Positions 26,869-35,056 of a stretch of 50,207 nt of DNA are shown one piece after another. The DNA is from Desmonostoc vinosum HA7617-LM4. GTDB lineage: Bacteria > Cyanobacteriota > Cyanobacteriia > Cyanobacteriales > Nostocaceae. Under the pieces are notes generated by a model. The model was not told where the DNA came from and searched no databases. It saw nothing but the letters and a program-made list of their open reading frames with translations. Made by a program: the position numbers and the translations under genes. Location of the stretch: NCBI GenBank assembly GCA_019359515.1, contig JAHHHC010000046.1, forward strand, positions 1 through 50,207, read 5' to 3'. Each line of letters starts with the position of its first letter. Positions within the stretch are counted from its first letter, which is position 1.

Positions 26869-27768
26869 ATGATGTTAAATAATTTAAAAATAGGCACCAA
26901 GTTTAACATACTTTTGATCATAGTTTTCATAATCAGCATCATTGTTAGTGGCGCTACCCTATCCAATGTTATTCAAGGGAGAGCGCAATATGAAGTAGCT
27001 TCTCAAGCACTGGTATTGATGCAGATGGTAAACTCAGTAAGATACTATACACAAAATCGAATAGTTCCATTATTAACACCTAAACTAGACACAGAAACTG
27101 CATTTATTCCTGAAGTCGTACCCAGCTTTTCTGCTACAGAAGTTTTTGAAAATTTTCGCCAAACCCCTGAGTATAAAAACTTTCTCCATAAAGACGCAGT
27201 ACTTAATCCAACTAATTTGCGAGATAAGGCCGATAGTTTTGAAATCGGACTTATTGAGCGCTTTCGCAAAGATTCTAATAATAAACAACTTTCTGGCTTT
27301 CGCAGCTTACCCGAAGCTCAATTATTTTACATAGCAAAACCAATAGTAATTACACAGCAGCAATGTCTGCGATGTCATTCTACACCTGATCAGGCTCCTA
27401 AGAGTCAGTTAGTTGCCTATGGCTCAGACAACGGTTTTGGCTGGAAACTCAACGAAGTTCTTGGCGTCCAAGTTGTTTCTGTACCATCGCAGGAGATTTT
27501 TGCTAATGCCAAACGACGTTGGTTGTTAGTTATGGTACTTTTGGTTGCCATTTTTGCAATTATAATAATTTTGATTAATTTCCTCATCAACAAGTTTGTG
27601 ATTCAGAGAATTAGGAAAATAGAAAAAGTAGCTCAAAATGTTAGTACTGGCGATGTAGATGCTGATTTTGAAGAAAATTCCAATGATGAAATTGGTGGAT
27701 TAGCAAAGGCATTTAATCGGATGAAATCTAGCTTAAAAATCGCGATGGATATGTTAAATAATTCGTAA
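26869..27768 (+). CDS. DUF3365 (Tll0287-like) haem sensor with HAMP domain
   Basis: About 299 residues from ATG 26869 (MMLNNLKIGTKFN; a TTG at 26854 would add five). Order: membrane helix (about 14-35), periplasmic DUF3365 domain with a single c-type haem site CLRCH in QQQCLRCHSTPDQ, second helix (about 225-250), then a HAMP domain (RKIEKVAQNVSTGDVDADFEENSNDEIGGLAKAFNRM). Nothing follows HAMP: most relatives continue into kinase or cyclase outputs, or act with a separate one. The last codons AAT-TCG-TAA are part of an AATTCGTAATTCG repeat, so the C-terminus is set by the repeat. It is convergent with a Ser/Thr kinase. Redox or ligand sensing is inferred from the family. Confidence 0.87.
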   Translation: MMLNNLKIGTKFNILLIIVFIISIIVSGATLSNVIQGRAQYEVASQALVLMQMVNSVRYYTQNRIVPLLTPKLDTETAFIPEVVPSFSATEVFENFRQTPEYKNFLHKDAVLNPTNLRDKADSFEIGLIERFRKDSNNKQLSGFRSLPEAQLFYIAKPIVITQQQCLRCHSTPDQAPKSQLVAYGSDNGFGWKLNEVLGVQVVSVPSQEIFANAKRRWLLVMVLLVAIFAIIIILINFLINKFVIQRIRKIEKVAQNVSTGDVDADFEENSNDEIGGLAKAFNRMKSSLKIAMDMLNNS

Positions 27769-27877
27769 TTCGTAATGACGCGACGCTCCTGCGTCGCTCT
27801 AAGCGAAGCTATGCCGCAGGCTTTACGCTAACGCTATCGAGGACTCGCTATCGCTGCGCTAACGTAATTCGTAATTA
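27760..27877. repeat. Interspersed palindromic repeat (single unit)
   Basis: A unit bounded by AATTCGTAAT motifs with the internal perfect hairpin GCGACGC TCCT GCGTCGC and the CTAAGCGAAGCTATGCCGCAGG core. It is nearly identical to 43607-43717 and inverted relative to the block at 5647-5918. Its left end supplies the stop codon of the DUF3365 gene (27766-27768). Confidence 0.85.
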
Positions 27878-27966
27878 AATCAGCAGAGTTAGTTATTTGT
27901 AATGGGACTAGGGACTGGGAAATGAGGAGATATCTATAATGTAACCTTTTCCCTACTCCCCACTCC

Positions 27967-29331
27967 CTACTCCCCACTCAATTGTTGTTTAAATTGTATA
28001 GCTTTTTGCGGATCGGGAATTTGGGATGCCAAAATTTTTACGAGGTCAATACGGGAAATCTGTGGAGATGTTTTTAAAGCTTTTTTAACTAGAAAAGTAG
28101 CTATTGGGCCAATTAAAATAGTTAACTCTCTTTCGCACTGACTGATAAAACTGTCGGTGATTAATTGATTGTCTTGACTAGATAAGTTAGCTGATTTAGT
28201 TTCAGACTTAATTGTAATTTCTTGCAAAACAGTAGGTTTTTCTATAAGAAATATTGTTTTCTTCCTAAAATCAATTTTTTGATTTTCTGTTAGATGTACT
28301 TGCAGTTTACTAATTAATTCTTCGGGATTAGATGCTGATGGCGCGACTTGTTTTAATAATCTTGGGGCTACGGGGCCGATAAATTCTAAAAGAATCTTTT
28401 CTAGGCGGTTGTGAGTTTCTGAGGATAAGGTAAAAACCGCAGAATGTTCTACATGTTGTTGAGATTGTGCAACAGATTGTGGTTGAGTTGATGGCTTTTC
28501 TATTAAAGTTTCTTGAGTACCAAGTAGCGCTTGTAAGGCTTCGGCGGCAGTCTGATAGCGTTGTTTGAAGTGATGTAGCACCATTTTCGATAGTACATCT
28601 GCTAACAGAGGACTGACTTGAGTTCGATGCTGCCAGGAAATTTCTCCTGTATCTACATCTTCCTCAAAATCGTTGGGATGTAACCCTGTTAATGCTTGGA
28701 TGCCAATAATACCCAGAGAATAAATATCGCTGTTGGGGCGGGGTTTACCTTGCCCTTGTTCTGTAGACATGTATCCCGGAGTCCCAATGATAATTGTAGT
28801 TTGTGTGTGCCCCATGACGGTGAGCAGCTGAGTTTGGATTTGTTTAACCGCACCAAAGTCAATCAGCACAAACCTGCCATCCTGTTGCCGTCTAATGATA
28901 TTTTCTGGCTTGATGTCGCGATGGATAACTTTGTGGTTGTGAATAAAGCTGAGGATACTTAATATTTGTTGCAGAAGTTGCATGACTTGTTCTTCTGACC
29001 AACGTTGACCTGGTAGCAGTTCTGCTTTTAAAGTATGTCCTTCAATAAATTCTTGTACTAAGAAAAATTGATTGTCTTGTTCAAAATAGGCTAAAAGTCG
29101 GGGAATTTGGTCGTGGTTGCCTAGTTGTTCTAGAGTTTCTGCTTCACTGGTAAATAGGCGTCTGCCAGTTTCCAGAAATTCAGGAGTATCGCTGATAGGT
29201 TTGAGGTGCTTGACAACGCACTTGGGGAAACCTGGTCTGCGGGTATCTTGGGCGATGTATGTTTGGCCAAATCCTCCTGCACCTAATATTTGGAGGACTT
29301 GGTAACGTCCGTCTAATAATTTTCCTATCAT
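27967..29331 (-). CDS. Ser/Thr protein kinase with two C-terminal repeat modules
   Basis: A 454-residue Hanks-type kinase. Seen: ATP loop GAGGFGQTY, catalytic Lys in KCVVKHL, HRDIKPENII loop, DFGAVKQ, activation segment GTPGYMSTEQGQGK, kinase domain to about residue 270. There is no membrane segment. After a Q/S-rich linker come two copies of a roughly 50-residue module, about residues 308-358 (LEKILLEFIGPVAPRLLKQ) and 397-450 (CERELTILIGPIATFLVKK), sharing IGP(V/I)A..L(L/V)K. They resemble the DUF8082-type C-terminal module as I recall it; this is not checked. The last codons AGT-GGG-GAG-TAG are built from a heptad repeat. Targets unknown. Confidence 0.92.
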   Translation of the reverse strand: MIGKLLDGRYQVLQILGAGGFGQTYIAQDTRRPGFPKCVVKHLKPISDTPEFLETGRRLFTSEAETLEQLGNHDQIPRLLAYFEQDNQFFLVQEFIEGHTLKAELLPGQRWSEEQVMQLLQQILSILSFIHNHKVIHRDIKPENIIRRQQDGRFVLIDFGAVKQIQTQLLTVMGHTQTTIIIGTPGYMSTEQGQGKPRPNSDIYSLGIIGIQALTGLHPNDFEEDVDTGEISWQHRTQVSPLLADVLSKMVLHHFKQRYQTAAEALQALLGTQETLIEKPSTQPQSVAQSQQHVEHSAVFTLSSETHNRLEKILLEFIGPVAPRLLKQVAPSASNPEELISKLQVHLTENQKIDFRKKTIFLIEKPTVLQEITIKSETKSANLSSQDNQLITDSFISQCERELTILIGPIATFLVKKALKTSPQISRIDLVKILASQIPDPQKAIQFKQQLSGE

Positions 29332-29634
29332 AGTATGACTAGCCTAAGTCCTCACTTCCATTGTTACCTAACAAATTAGGTTGTCTCTAGCTTATGCGAT
29401 CGCATCTTTTTCCTAGAAAAAATACCGGGAACTGTTTTGAGGTAGACAATCGTCCTGATGAGGGAGATGAGGGAGATGAGGGAAAAAATTTCTCCGCGTC
29501 TCGCGTCCCCGTGTCCTCTTGCCAATTCCCAATTCCCCATTCCCAATTCCCAATTCCCTCCGTATGCTTACCGAGTTCATTCGGGAGTGACGTGGTTAAA
29601 AATGGGTTGAATGTGTTTAAAATGATTCAACTAT
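29332..29634. other. Repeat-rich gap, no gene seen
   Basis: A 303-bp gap between the divergent kinase and the 84-residue protein. GAGGGAGAT 9-bp units lie at about 29459-29482 and CCCAATT/CCCCATT heptads at about 29521-29560. A frame covering 29394-29642 reads through these repeats and is not considered a gene. Confidence 0.6.
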
Positions 29635-29889
29635 ATGCCTAGAACACCGAACGAATACGCCGTACACTTACTATTGGACAGTGGTCATCGTGAAGAGGTG
29701 CGTTTTCCTACGATTCAAGAGTTTCAGAAGTGGTATAGTGGCGAACTTGTACCTAAGTCTGGTTCGCATGATTTCATTAGCGTGCCGATTAAGAATATTC
29801 AGGGAGAATATATGGTGGTACGTCCGTCTCGGATTGTATCAATCCGGGTAGAACCCGTTTTTAGTTCTAGTGTTGAAAGATTCAACTAA
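29635..29889 (+). CDS. Conserved small protein coupled to mltA
   Basis: An 84-residue soluble protein (MPRTPNEYAVHLLLDSGHRE..). No named domain is recognised; the blocks EEVRFPTIQEFQKWYSGEL and FISVPIKNIQGEYMVVRPSRIVSIRVEP look like a compact beta-rich fold, and I believe similar short proteins are widespread in cyanobacteria. Its TAA is directly followed by the mltA ATG with no gap, so the two are almost certainly co-translated. A link to wall turnover is inferred from that coupling only. Confidence 0.75.
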   Translation: MPRTPNEYAVHLLLDSGHREEVRFPTIQEFQKWYSGELVPKSGSHDFISVPIKNIQGEYMVVRPSRIVSIRVEPVFSSSVERFN

Positions 29890-31158
29890 ATGATGAGAAA
29901 AACCCTTGCTTTGCTTTCCTTGAGTCTAGGAATTGCCGTTGTAAATCCTTTTTGGTCTTCTGTTGCTCAGGTTCCTAACTTACCACCACCGTTGCCATTA
30001 CCGACTACTCCTAAGTTAAGACCGCTGCCTCCATTGACCAATCCTAAAGTTGAAGTTCCGCCGCTAAAACTAACCGATATTGGCAGCGATTGTACACCTC
30101 GACATTTATGCTTGGGTTGGGATGAGCAAATTTTTAGTCAAAGGGGTAAGCTAGGCGATCGCAAAGCGTTGTTAGCTTCAATTGACAATAGTCTACGTTA
30201 CTTAGCAAAGGATGAGGCGATCGCAGTCTATCAAAATTATCCCATTCAAGGGATTACACTTGATCGCGTTCGTCGCAGTTTGCTACGCTTTCGTCAATTG
30301 GTGGTCTATTCTAAGTCCACAGCGCAACTGCAATCTGCTGTCCGCCGGGAATTTGTTTTTTACAAATCAATGGGTAATGATGGCAAGGGTACTGTTAAAT
30401 TTACTGCTTACTACGAGCCTATTTATACAGCTAGCCGCGTACGCACTGCAATCTATAAGTATCCCCTTTATCGACTGCCGCCAGATTTCAGCCAATGGGC
30501 TAAACCCCATCCCAAAAGAATTGATTTGGAAGGGCAAGATGGTTTATTGGGAGATAAAAGTCAGTTACGCGGTTTAGAATTATTTTGGATGCGCGATCGC
30601 TTAGACGCATACATGGTACACATCCAAGGTTCTGCCCAAATCAGGCTAGCCAACGGCAAAGCAACATCTGTTGGTTACGCTGGTGGTACAGACTATCCTT
30701 GGACAAGCATAGGTAAAGAACTGGCCAAAGATGGCAAGCTGCCGCTAGAAGGTTTGACAATGCCCCGCTTGATCAGTTTTTTCCGCCAACAGCCACAGGA
30801 ATTGAGTAACTATCTACCACGCTGGGAGAGGTTTGTTTTTTTCAAAGAAACTAGCGGTACACCAGCCACAGGTAGTATACACGTACCAGTGACAGCAGAG
30901 CGTTCCATCGCTACAGATAAATCTCTCATGCCTCCAGGGGCACTAGCACTGATTCATAACTCATTTCCTTATCCCAATGGTTCTGGGGGACTGGAGTCTC
31001 GGACTGTCAGCCGCTTTGTATTAGATCAAGATACAGGCAGCGCCATCAAAGGGCCAGGAAGAGTAGATTATTTTATGGGAACTGGTAAACTAGCAGGCGA
31101 TCGTGCTGGCATTACAGGTGGTAATGGTTCACTATATTATCTGCTGTTGAAGAAGTAG
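29890..31158 (+). CDS. mltA: Membrane-bound lytic murein transglycosylase A family
   Basis: A 422-residue MltA-family enzyme that cleaves peptidoglycan between MurNAc and GlcNAc, forming 1,6-anhydro ends. Seen: signal peptide (KTLALLSLSLGIAVV to about residue 25, no lipobox Cys), proline-rich linker 28-60, MltA domain (VKFTAYYEPIYTASR, QGSAQIRLANGKATSVGYAG) and C-terminal 3D domain (VSRFVLDQDTGSAIKGPGRVDYFMGTG) holding the catalytic Asp region. It is co-translated with the 84-residue gene. The stop TAG lies inside the first AGTAGGG heptad of a downstream array. Confidence 0.93.
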   Translation: MMRKTLALLSLSLGIAVVNPFWSSVAQVPNLPPPLPLPTTPKLRPLPPLTNPKVEVPPLKLTDIGSDCTPRHLCLGWDEQIFSQRGKLGDRKALLASIDNSLRYLAKDEAIAVYQNYPIQGITLDRVRRSLLRFRQLVVYSKSTAQLQSAVRREFVFYKSMGNDGKGTVKFTAYYEPIYTASRVRTAIYKYPLYRLPPDFSQWAKPHPKRIDLEGQDGLLGDKSQLRGLELFWMRDRLDAYMVHIQGSAQIRLANGKATSVGYAGGTDYPWTSIGKELAKDGKLPLEGLTMPRLISFFRQQPQELSNYLPRWERFVFFKETSGTPATGSIHVPVTAERSIATDKSLMPPGALALIHNSFPYPNGSGGLESRTVSRFVLDQDTGSAIKGPGRVDYFMGTGKLAGDRAGITGGNGSLYYLLLKK

Positions 31159-31195
31159 GGAGTAGGGAGTGGGGAGTAGGGAGTAGGGAGTGGGG
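31154..31195. repeat. AGTAGGG/AGTGGGG heptad array
   Basis: Six contiguous 7-bp units (AGTAGGG, AGTAGGG, AGTGGGG, AGTAGGG, AGTAGGG, AGTGGGG) that begin inside the last two codons of mltA; its stop codon is bases 3-5 of unit one. Degenerate units (AATTAGG) continue. Confidence 0.9.
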
Positions 31196-31305
31196 AATTA
31201 GGAATTAAGTATTAATTCTTCATAACTTCGCCTGCTCCCTGCCTCCTGCTTCTTATCTCCCTTATTCCCCGGTTGGTGAGTTTCGGCTACGCGGAAATCG
31301 AGTTT

Positions 31306-31508
31306 CGACTAAGCTCAACTACCACGAAGTCGAGATTCAATTACCGCGAAGTTGAATCATATTTGCTTTCCTACTCCCCACTCCCCACTCCCCACTCCCT
31401 AATACGGTGGCGACTAAGCTCAACTACCACGAAGTCGAGATTCAATTACCGCGAAGTTAAATCATATTTGCTTTCCTACTCCCCACTCCCCACTCCCTAA
31501 TACGGCGG
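31306..31508. repeat. 105/98-bp tandem duplication at the end of the DUF5895-like gene
   Basis: Copy one 31306-31410 and copy two 31411-31508 are almost identical (CGACTAAGCTCAACTACCAC ... CCCTAATACGG(T/C)GG). They differ by one 7-bp CCCCACT unit and a few substitutions. Copy two ends inside the neighbouring minus-strand gene and includes its last codons and stop; copy one carries a dead duplicate of that gene end. Confidence 0.93.
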
Positions 31509-32378
31509 ATAGCCAAAATCATCTTCATCGGGGTAGACGTAAGAATTAGAAACTCCTGCCATAGCCATTTTGGGTGCTTCGGTTTTTACGGTTTCCTTGG
31601 CAAAATCTTTGTATTCTTCAAAAGTTTTACAAATTATTGCCGACTCAGAAGAATCGGAAGCTATCAAGTATTGTGTTAATGTCCCAATTGTGGGGTGTTT
31701 GTAGTCCACAGTTGACGCTACTAGAACTGTGTTTGGTTCTATACCTCTTTCTTCACACTCAATGATGGGGCTAAAAATCCCGTGAGCATGAAATAGTGGG
31801 CCTTTTGGTGTTAAAGGTTGCTTGCGGTATCCGGCATAAGCCTTTTCTAGTTCAGCAACAAAACCGCTGAGGACTTTGCCTTGTTGAAACTCACAGTAGG
31901 TTTTACTGAAACTCGCTCCTGCTGCACCATTGAGAGTTAATTGTAGTGGTGAATGATGTAAAAATTTTTTGTCTTCGCCAACCAAAAAAATTAGATAACG
32001 AGTAAAAGTTTTAAATTTAAGCTTGTCTGCTAAAAAAGCATCATAATTATCTCTGAGCGTACCGAGTTTAATTCCGGTTTCTCGGTCTTTGACAGATAAC
32101 GGCCCCCGACGCACGATGACTATTTGTGGAGTGGTGCTAATAAAGACAGTTTCGACTCCAGAACTAAATTCATGTTCTACTTGCTGCCAATTTTCATCTG
32201 GCTGGAAACCAACAGCTTGAGCATTATCTAGCTTAATTGCCAAACCATAAGATTGCATCCCATCTGTGCCATAACGAGGATTAATCATCTGACACCAAGG
32301 GATAACTTGAGAAGGCGGTGCATTAAATTTATCGTCCTCAAAGTCGAAATTAGCAGATGCTTTCATCGTTCTAGGCAT
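31497..32378 (-). CDS. DUF5895-like protein of unknown function
   Basis: About 293 residues from the ATG complementary to 32376-32378 (MPRTMKASANFDFEDDKFN); an upstream TTG would add two residues. No catalytic motif or membrane segment is recognised. Blocks such as QVIPWCQMINPRYGTDGMQSYGLAIK and VFISTTPQIVIVRRGPLSVKD and a polar C-terminus (DEDDFGYPPY) fit the DUF5895 family as I recall it, found mainly in filamentous cyanobacteria; role unknown. The stop codon and last codons are duplicated in a 105/98-bp tandem repeat downstream. It stands alone on its strand, convergent with mltA. Confidence 0.7.
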   Translation of the reverse strand: MPRTMKASANFDFEDDKFNAPPSQVIPWCQMINPRYGTDGMQSYGLAIKLDNAQAVGFQPDENWQQVEHEFSSGVETVFISTTPQIVIVRRGPLSVKDRETGIKLGTLRDNYDAFLADKLKFKTFTRYLIFLVGEDKKFLHHSPLQLTLNGAAGASFSKTYCEFQQGKVLSGFVAELEKAYAGYRKQPLTPKGPLFHAHGIFSPIIECEERGIEPNTVLVASTVDYKHPTIGTLTQYLIASDSSESAIICKTFEEYKDFAKETVKTEAPKMAMAGVSNSYVYPDEDDFGYPPY

Positions 32379-32521
32379 TGGCAAGGTTTAACGAACAAGT
32401 TTCTTGATATTAGAAGGCAAGGCTTTGCAGAGGTTAATCTGGCGATCGCAACTTCCTTCAAATTGATATGGTAGTTTTTCCAGAGTAAGCCAGAATCCAT
32501 CAATATTGCAATCTTTGTCAT

Positions 32522-32654
32522 GGGGACTGGGGACTGGGGACTGGGGACTGGGGACTGGGGACTGGGGACTGGGGACTGGGGACTGGGGACTGGGGACTGG
32601 GGACTGGGGACTGGGGACTGGGGACTGGGGACTGGGGACTGGGGACTGGGGAAT
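32522..32654. repeat. Perfect heptanucleotide STRR array, (GGGGACT)18
   Basis: Eighteen uninterrupted copies of GGGGACT (32522-32647) and a final GGGGAAT (32648-32654). The complement CCCCAGT is one of the heptamers described as STRR in heterocystous cyanobacteria. Since 7 and 3 share no factor, the array has the same 7-residue periodic reading in every frame and no stop in any of six frames. It lies between the DUF5895-like and GPH transporter genes. Confidence 0.97.
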
Positions 32655-32697
32655 TGTTATTGATTATTCTCCGCGTCCCGGCGTCCCCGCGTCTCCC

Positions 32698-34152
32698 TCA
32701 TTCCCCTACACTCTCTCGCCGCTGTTGGAGTTTCAGCAGGATTTCGGCGTGAATTTCGCGGGTAATTGGGTAAAAATAGGTGATAAATAAGCCACAAATT
32801 AAACAAATTGTAGGCAAAGGGCCAACAGCGATGCGGATAGCAAATAGAGCTGATTCGGGTTGATCTGGTAATATACTGGCTCCTGCTACAGCTTCTTTAA
32901 AGCCAGATGCTTGCAAAGCATTTCCGACTAAGAATAGCCCGAAAGCTAGACCAAACTTTTGCAACAAAACCATGAAACTATAAAAAATTCCTTCCCGACG
33001 TTGACCGGTTTGGAGTTCGTCTAATTCAATAATATCGGGGATCATTGACCAAGGAACTAGATAAGCTGTAGAAACTCCAATGCCTGACATGATAGCCATA
33101 ATATACATTAAAACTAATTGACCTGGTTGTAAGAAATATAGTCCAGCGGCTGCGATTATCCATGAACTCATTCCTAGAAAATAAACAAGTTTTTTTCCTA
33201 CTTTTTTACTTAAAGCACTCCAGAAAAATAACATAGCTAAAGCAGTTCCTTGCACTGCAATCATCACCGTAGGTACGTCTGATTCTTGTAGTTTCATGCA
33301 GTAAATTGCAAAGAAGGGAATATTACTAGCTGTGATTTGCACAGCTAACCAAGAAAAAAGATATATACCAATTACAAATAGAAAAGGGCGATTGGTGAAA
33401 ACAATTTTTAGCTGTTCAATAAATGGTAGAGATGGGGGTTCGGCAATTTCGGTACGTTTGGCTTCAAAGGCGAGGATGCGATCGCGTGTACCAAAAACAC
33501 ACCAATATAATCCTAAGACCGAAATTATTGTACAAACTGCTGTTAAAACTATATATTGTTGCTGGCGATCGCTAATTAAAGAAAAAACAATTTTCGATAA
33601 AATCAATGACAGAATACTGCCACCAATAGAAAATGTAAAACGAAAGCTGTTAAGGCTAGTGCGTTCATCGTAATCTTGAGTTAATTCTGGAGTCATCGCT
33701 GTGTAAGGCAAATTCACAACGGTGTAAAATACCTGAGATATCACCCCAATTGCCACGTAATACCAAAACAACGGCCAAATATTATTACTCGGTTCGGCAC
33801 TAAATCGCGGTACAATCCACTGCAAGAAAAAGAATATGCCGAAGGGAATTGCCCCATAAAACAACCAAGGAAGACGACGCCCCCAATGACGAGATTTTGT
33901 TTTATCGGTTAGTAAACCGACGATGGGATCATTAACTGCATCCCAGATTTTACCAATCAGTAAAATGCTGCCAGCCCAGCCAGCAGGGATACCAGCGACA
34001 TTGGTAAAGAAAACTAGCAAAAAGAAGATAGAGATATTTGCAGTAATCGCCGGGCCTAAATCTCCTGCACCATAAGCCAGTTTTGTCTTGAAATCCAGTT
34101 TTTCATTTTTAGGCGATCGTTGAGCATCACTATCAGCAGCAGAATCGTTCAT
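32698..34152 (-). CDS. GPH-family (glycoside-pentoside-hexuronide) cation symporter, MFS
   Basis: About 484 residues from the ATG complementary to 34150-34152 (MNDSAADSDAQRS; an in-frame GTG upstream would add four). Twelve membrane segments are expected. Seen: KLAYGAGDLGPAI, the conserved loop DAVNDPIVGLLTDKTKSRHWGRRLPW with the Asp pair of the MFS_2/melibiose carrier family, and VPWSMIPDIIELDELQTGQRREG in the second half. Likely Na+ or H+-coupled sugar uptake; substrate unknown. There are no glycosidase neighbours. The stop TGA lies in a GGGGAATGAGGGAGACGCGG repeat block. Confidence 0.88.
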   Translation of the reverse strand: MNDSAADSDAQRSPKNEKLDFKTKLAYGAGDLGPAITANISIFFLLVFFTNVAGIPAGWAGSILLIGKIWDAVNDPIVGLLTDKTKSRHWGRRLPWLFYGAIPFGIFFFLQWIVPRFSAEPSNNIWPLFWYYVAIGVISQVFYTVVNLPYTAMTPELTQDYDERTSLNSFRFTFSIGGSILSLILSKIVFSLISDRQQQYIVLTAVCTIISVLGLYWCVFGTRDRILAFEAKRTEIAEPPSLPFIEQLKIVFTNRPFLFVIGIYLFSWLAVQITASNIPFFAIYCMKLQESDVPTVMIAVQGTALAMLFFWSALSKKVGKKLVYFLGMSSWIIAAAGLYFLQPGQLVLMYIMAIMSGIGVSTAYLVPWSMIPDIIELDELQTGQRREGIFYSFMVLLQKFGLAFGLFLVGNALQASGFKEAVAGASILPDQPESALFAIRIAVGPLPTICLICGLFITYFYPITREIHAEILLKLQQRRESVGE

Positions 34153-34232
34153 AAAACTTTGCACTCATACTAAAATAAAAAGTTTGTTTTCCATACAAAC
34201 TATCAATCTTATCCATCACTTCCCTTAAACAT

Positions 34233-34748
34233 ATGCCAGATCTTTACGTTTCTTGGTCAGACTATCACCAAAAAATTGAGCAACTGGCTGTTCAAATTCA
34301 TCAATCTGGCTGGGAGTTCAACCAAATTATCTGTTTAGCCAGAGGTGGGCTGCGAGTAGGAGATATTCTCTCCCGTATATACCAGCAACCGCTAGCAATT
34401 TTAGCAACATCCTCTTACAGCGGCCCTGGCAAACAAGAAAGAAATGATTTAATTTTTTCTCGCCACTTAACAATGACTACTGAACAGTTAGGTTCGCACA
34501 TTCTCTTAGTTGATGACTTAGTAGACTCTGGGATCACACTCCAGCAGACTATCCCGTGGCTCAAACAGCATAGTGATCTCCCAATTATGGAAATTCGGAC
34601 TGCTGTAATTTGGTATAAAGCCTGTTCAGTGATCAAACCAGATTACTATATCGATTACCTAACTGATAACCCCTGGATTCACCAACCCTTTGAACATTAT
34701 GAGTATATGAACCTTGATGAACTGGCGGTGAAGGTGATGGAGAGATGA
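34233..34748 (+). CDS. Phosphoribosyltransferase (xanthine/hypoxanthine type)
   Basis: A 171-residue type I PRTase. Seen: VSWSDYHQKIEQLAVQI, the ICLARGGLRVGDIL strand-loop, the flexible loop around ATSSYSGPGKQ and the PRPP motif ILLVDDLVDSGITL. The C-terminal hood WIHQPFEHYEYMNLDEL is like Gpt/HGPRT-type salvage enzymes, so xanthine or hypoxanthine salvage is likely but not certain. It is divergent from the GPH transporter (80 bp). The stop TGA is inside the first of two GAGATGAGG units. Confidence 0.85.
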   Translation: MPDLYVSWSDYHQKIEQLAVQIHQSGWEFNQIICLARGGLRVGDILSRIYQQPLAILATSSYSGPGKQERNDLIFSRHLTMTTEQLGSHILLVDDLVDSGITLQQTIPWLKQHSDLPIMEIRTAVIWYKACSVIKPDYYIDYLTDNPWIHQPFEHYEYMNLDELAVKVMER

Positions 34749-35056
34749 GGGAGATGAGGGAGATTTTGATGAGGACGCGGAGACGTTTGGACGCGGTGAG
34801 ACAGCGAGTAAAGGAGGGTTTCCCTCCGCAGGCGACTGCGTTAGCGCAGCGTTAGCGAGCTTGCGAGCGTCACCCGAAGGGGGACGCGGAGAGTCCCCAT
34901 AACTAAAGCTAGGGGATTCAAGCAAGGAAAACATTTTTTGCCTCCACGACTTTAGTCGGGGGCTTTTGACCAGTGCTTCGACCTTGAGAAGGGTTGCGCT
35001 CCGCGTCTCCCCTTCCCCGCGTCTCCGCGTCTTCTTGGTAAATCAGCGATCGCAAA
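34749..35056. other. Repeat-filled gap with a possible terminator
   Basis: 308 bp made largely of repeats: GAGATGAGG units, GACGCGGAGACG blocks, and a GCGTTAGCGCAGCGTTAGCGAGC stretch (about 34836-34868) related to the family at 5647-5918. A stem CACGACT/AGTCGGG followed by CTTTT at 34941-34967 could terminate the phosphoribosyltransferase transcript. No gene is seen. Confidence 0.6.

Noticed and set aside
29394-29642. 82-codon frame upstream of the 84-aa gene
   Set aside because: It runs through 9-bp and 7-bp repeats (DEGDEGDEG, SQFPIPHSQFPIP) and has no homologue-like part.
32506-32790. 94-codon frame with GLGTGDW repeats
   Set aside because: It is the translation of the (GGGGACT) array, which is open in every frame; no ribosome site and no non-repeat coding part.
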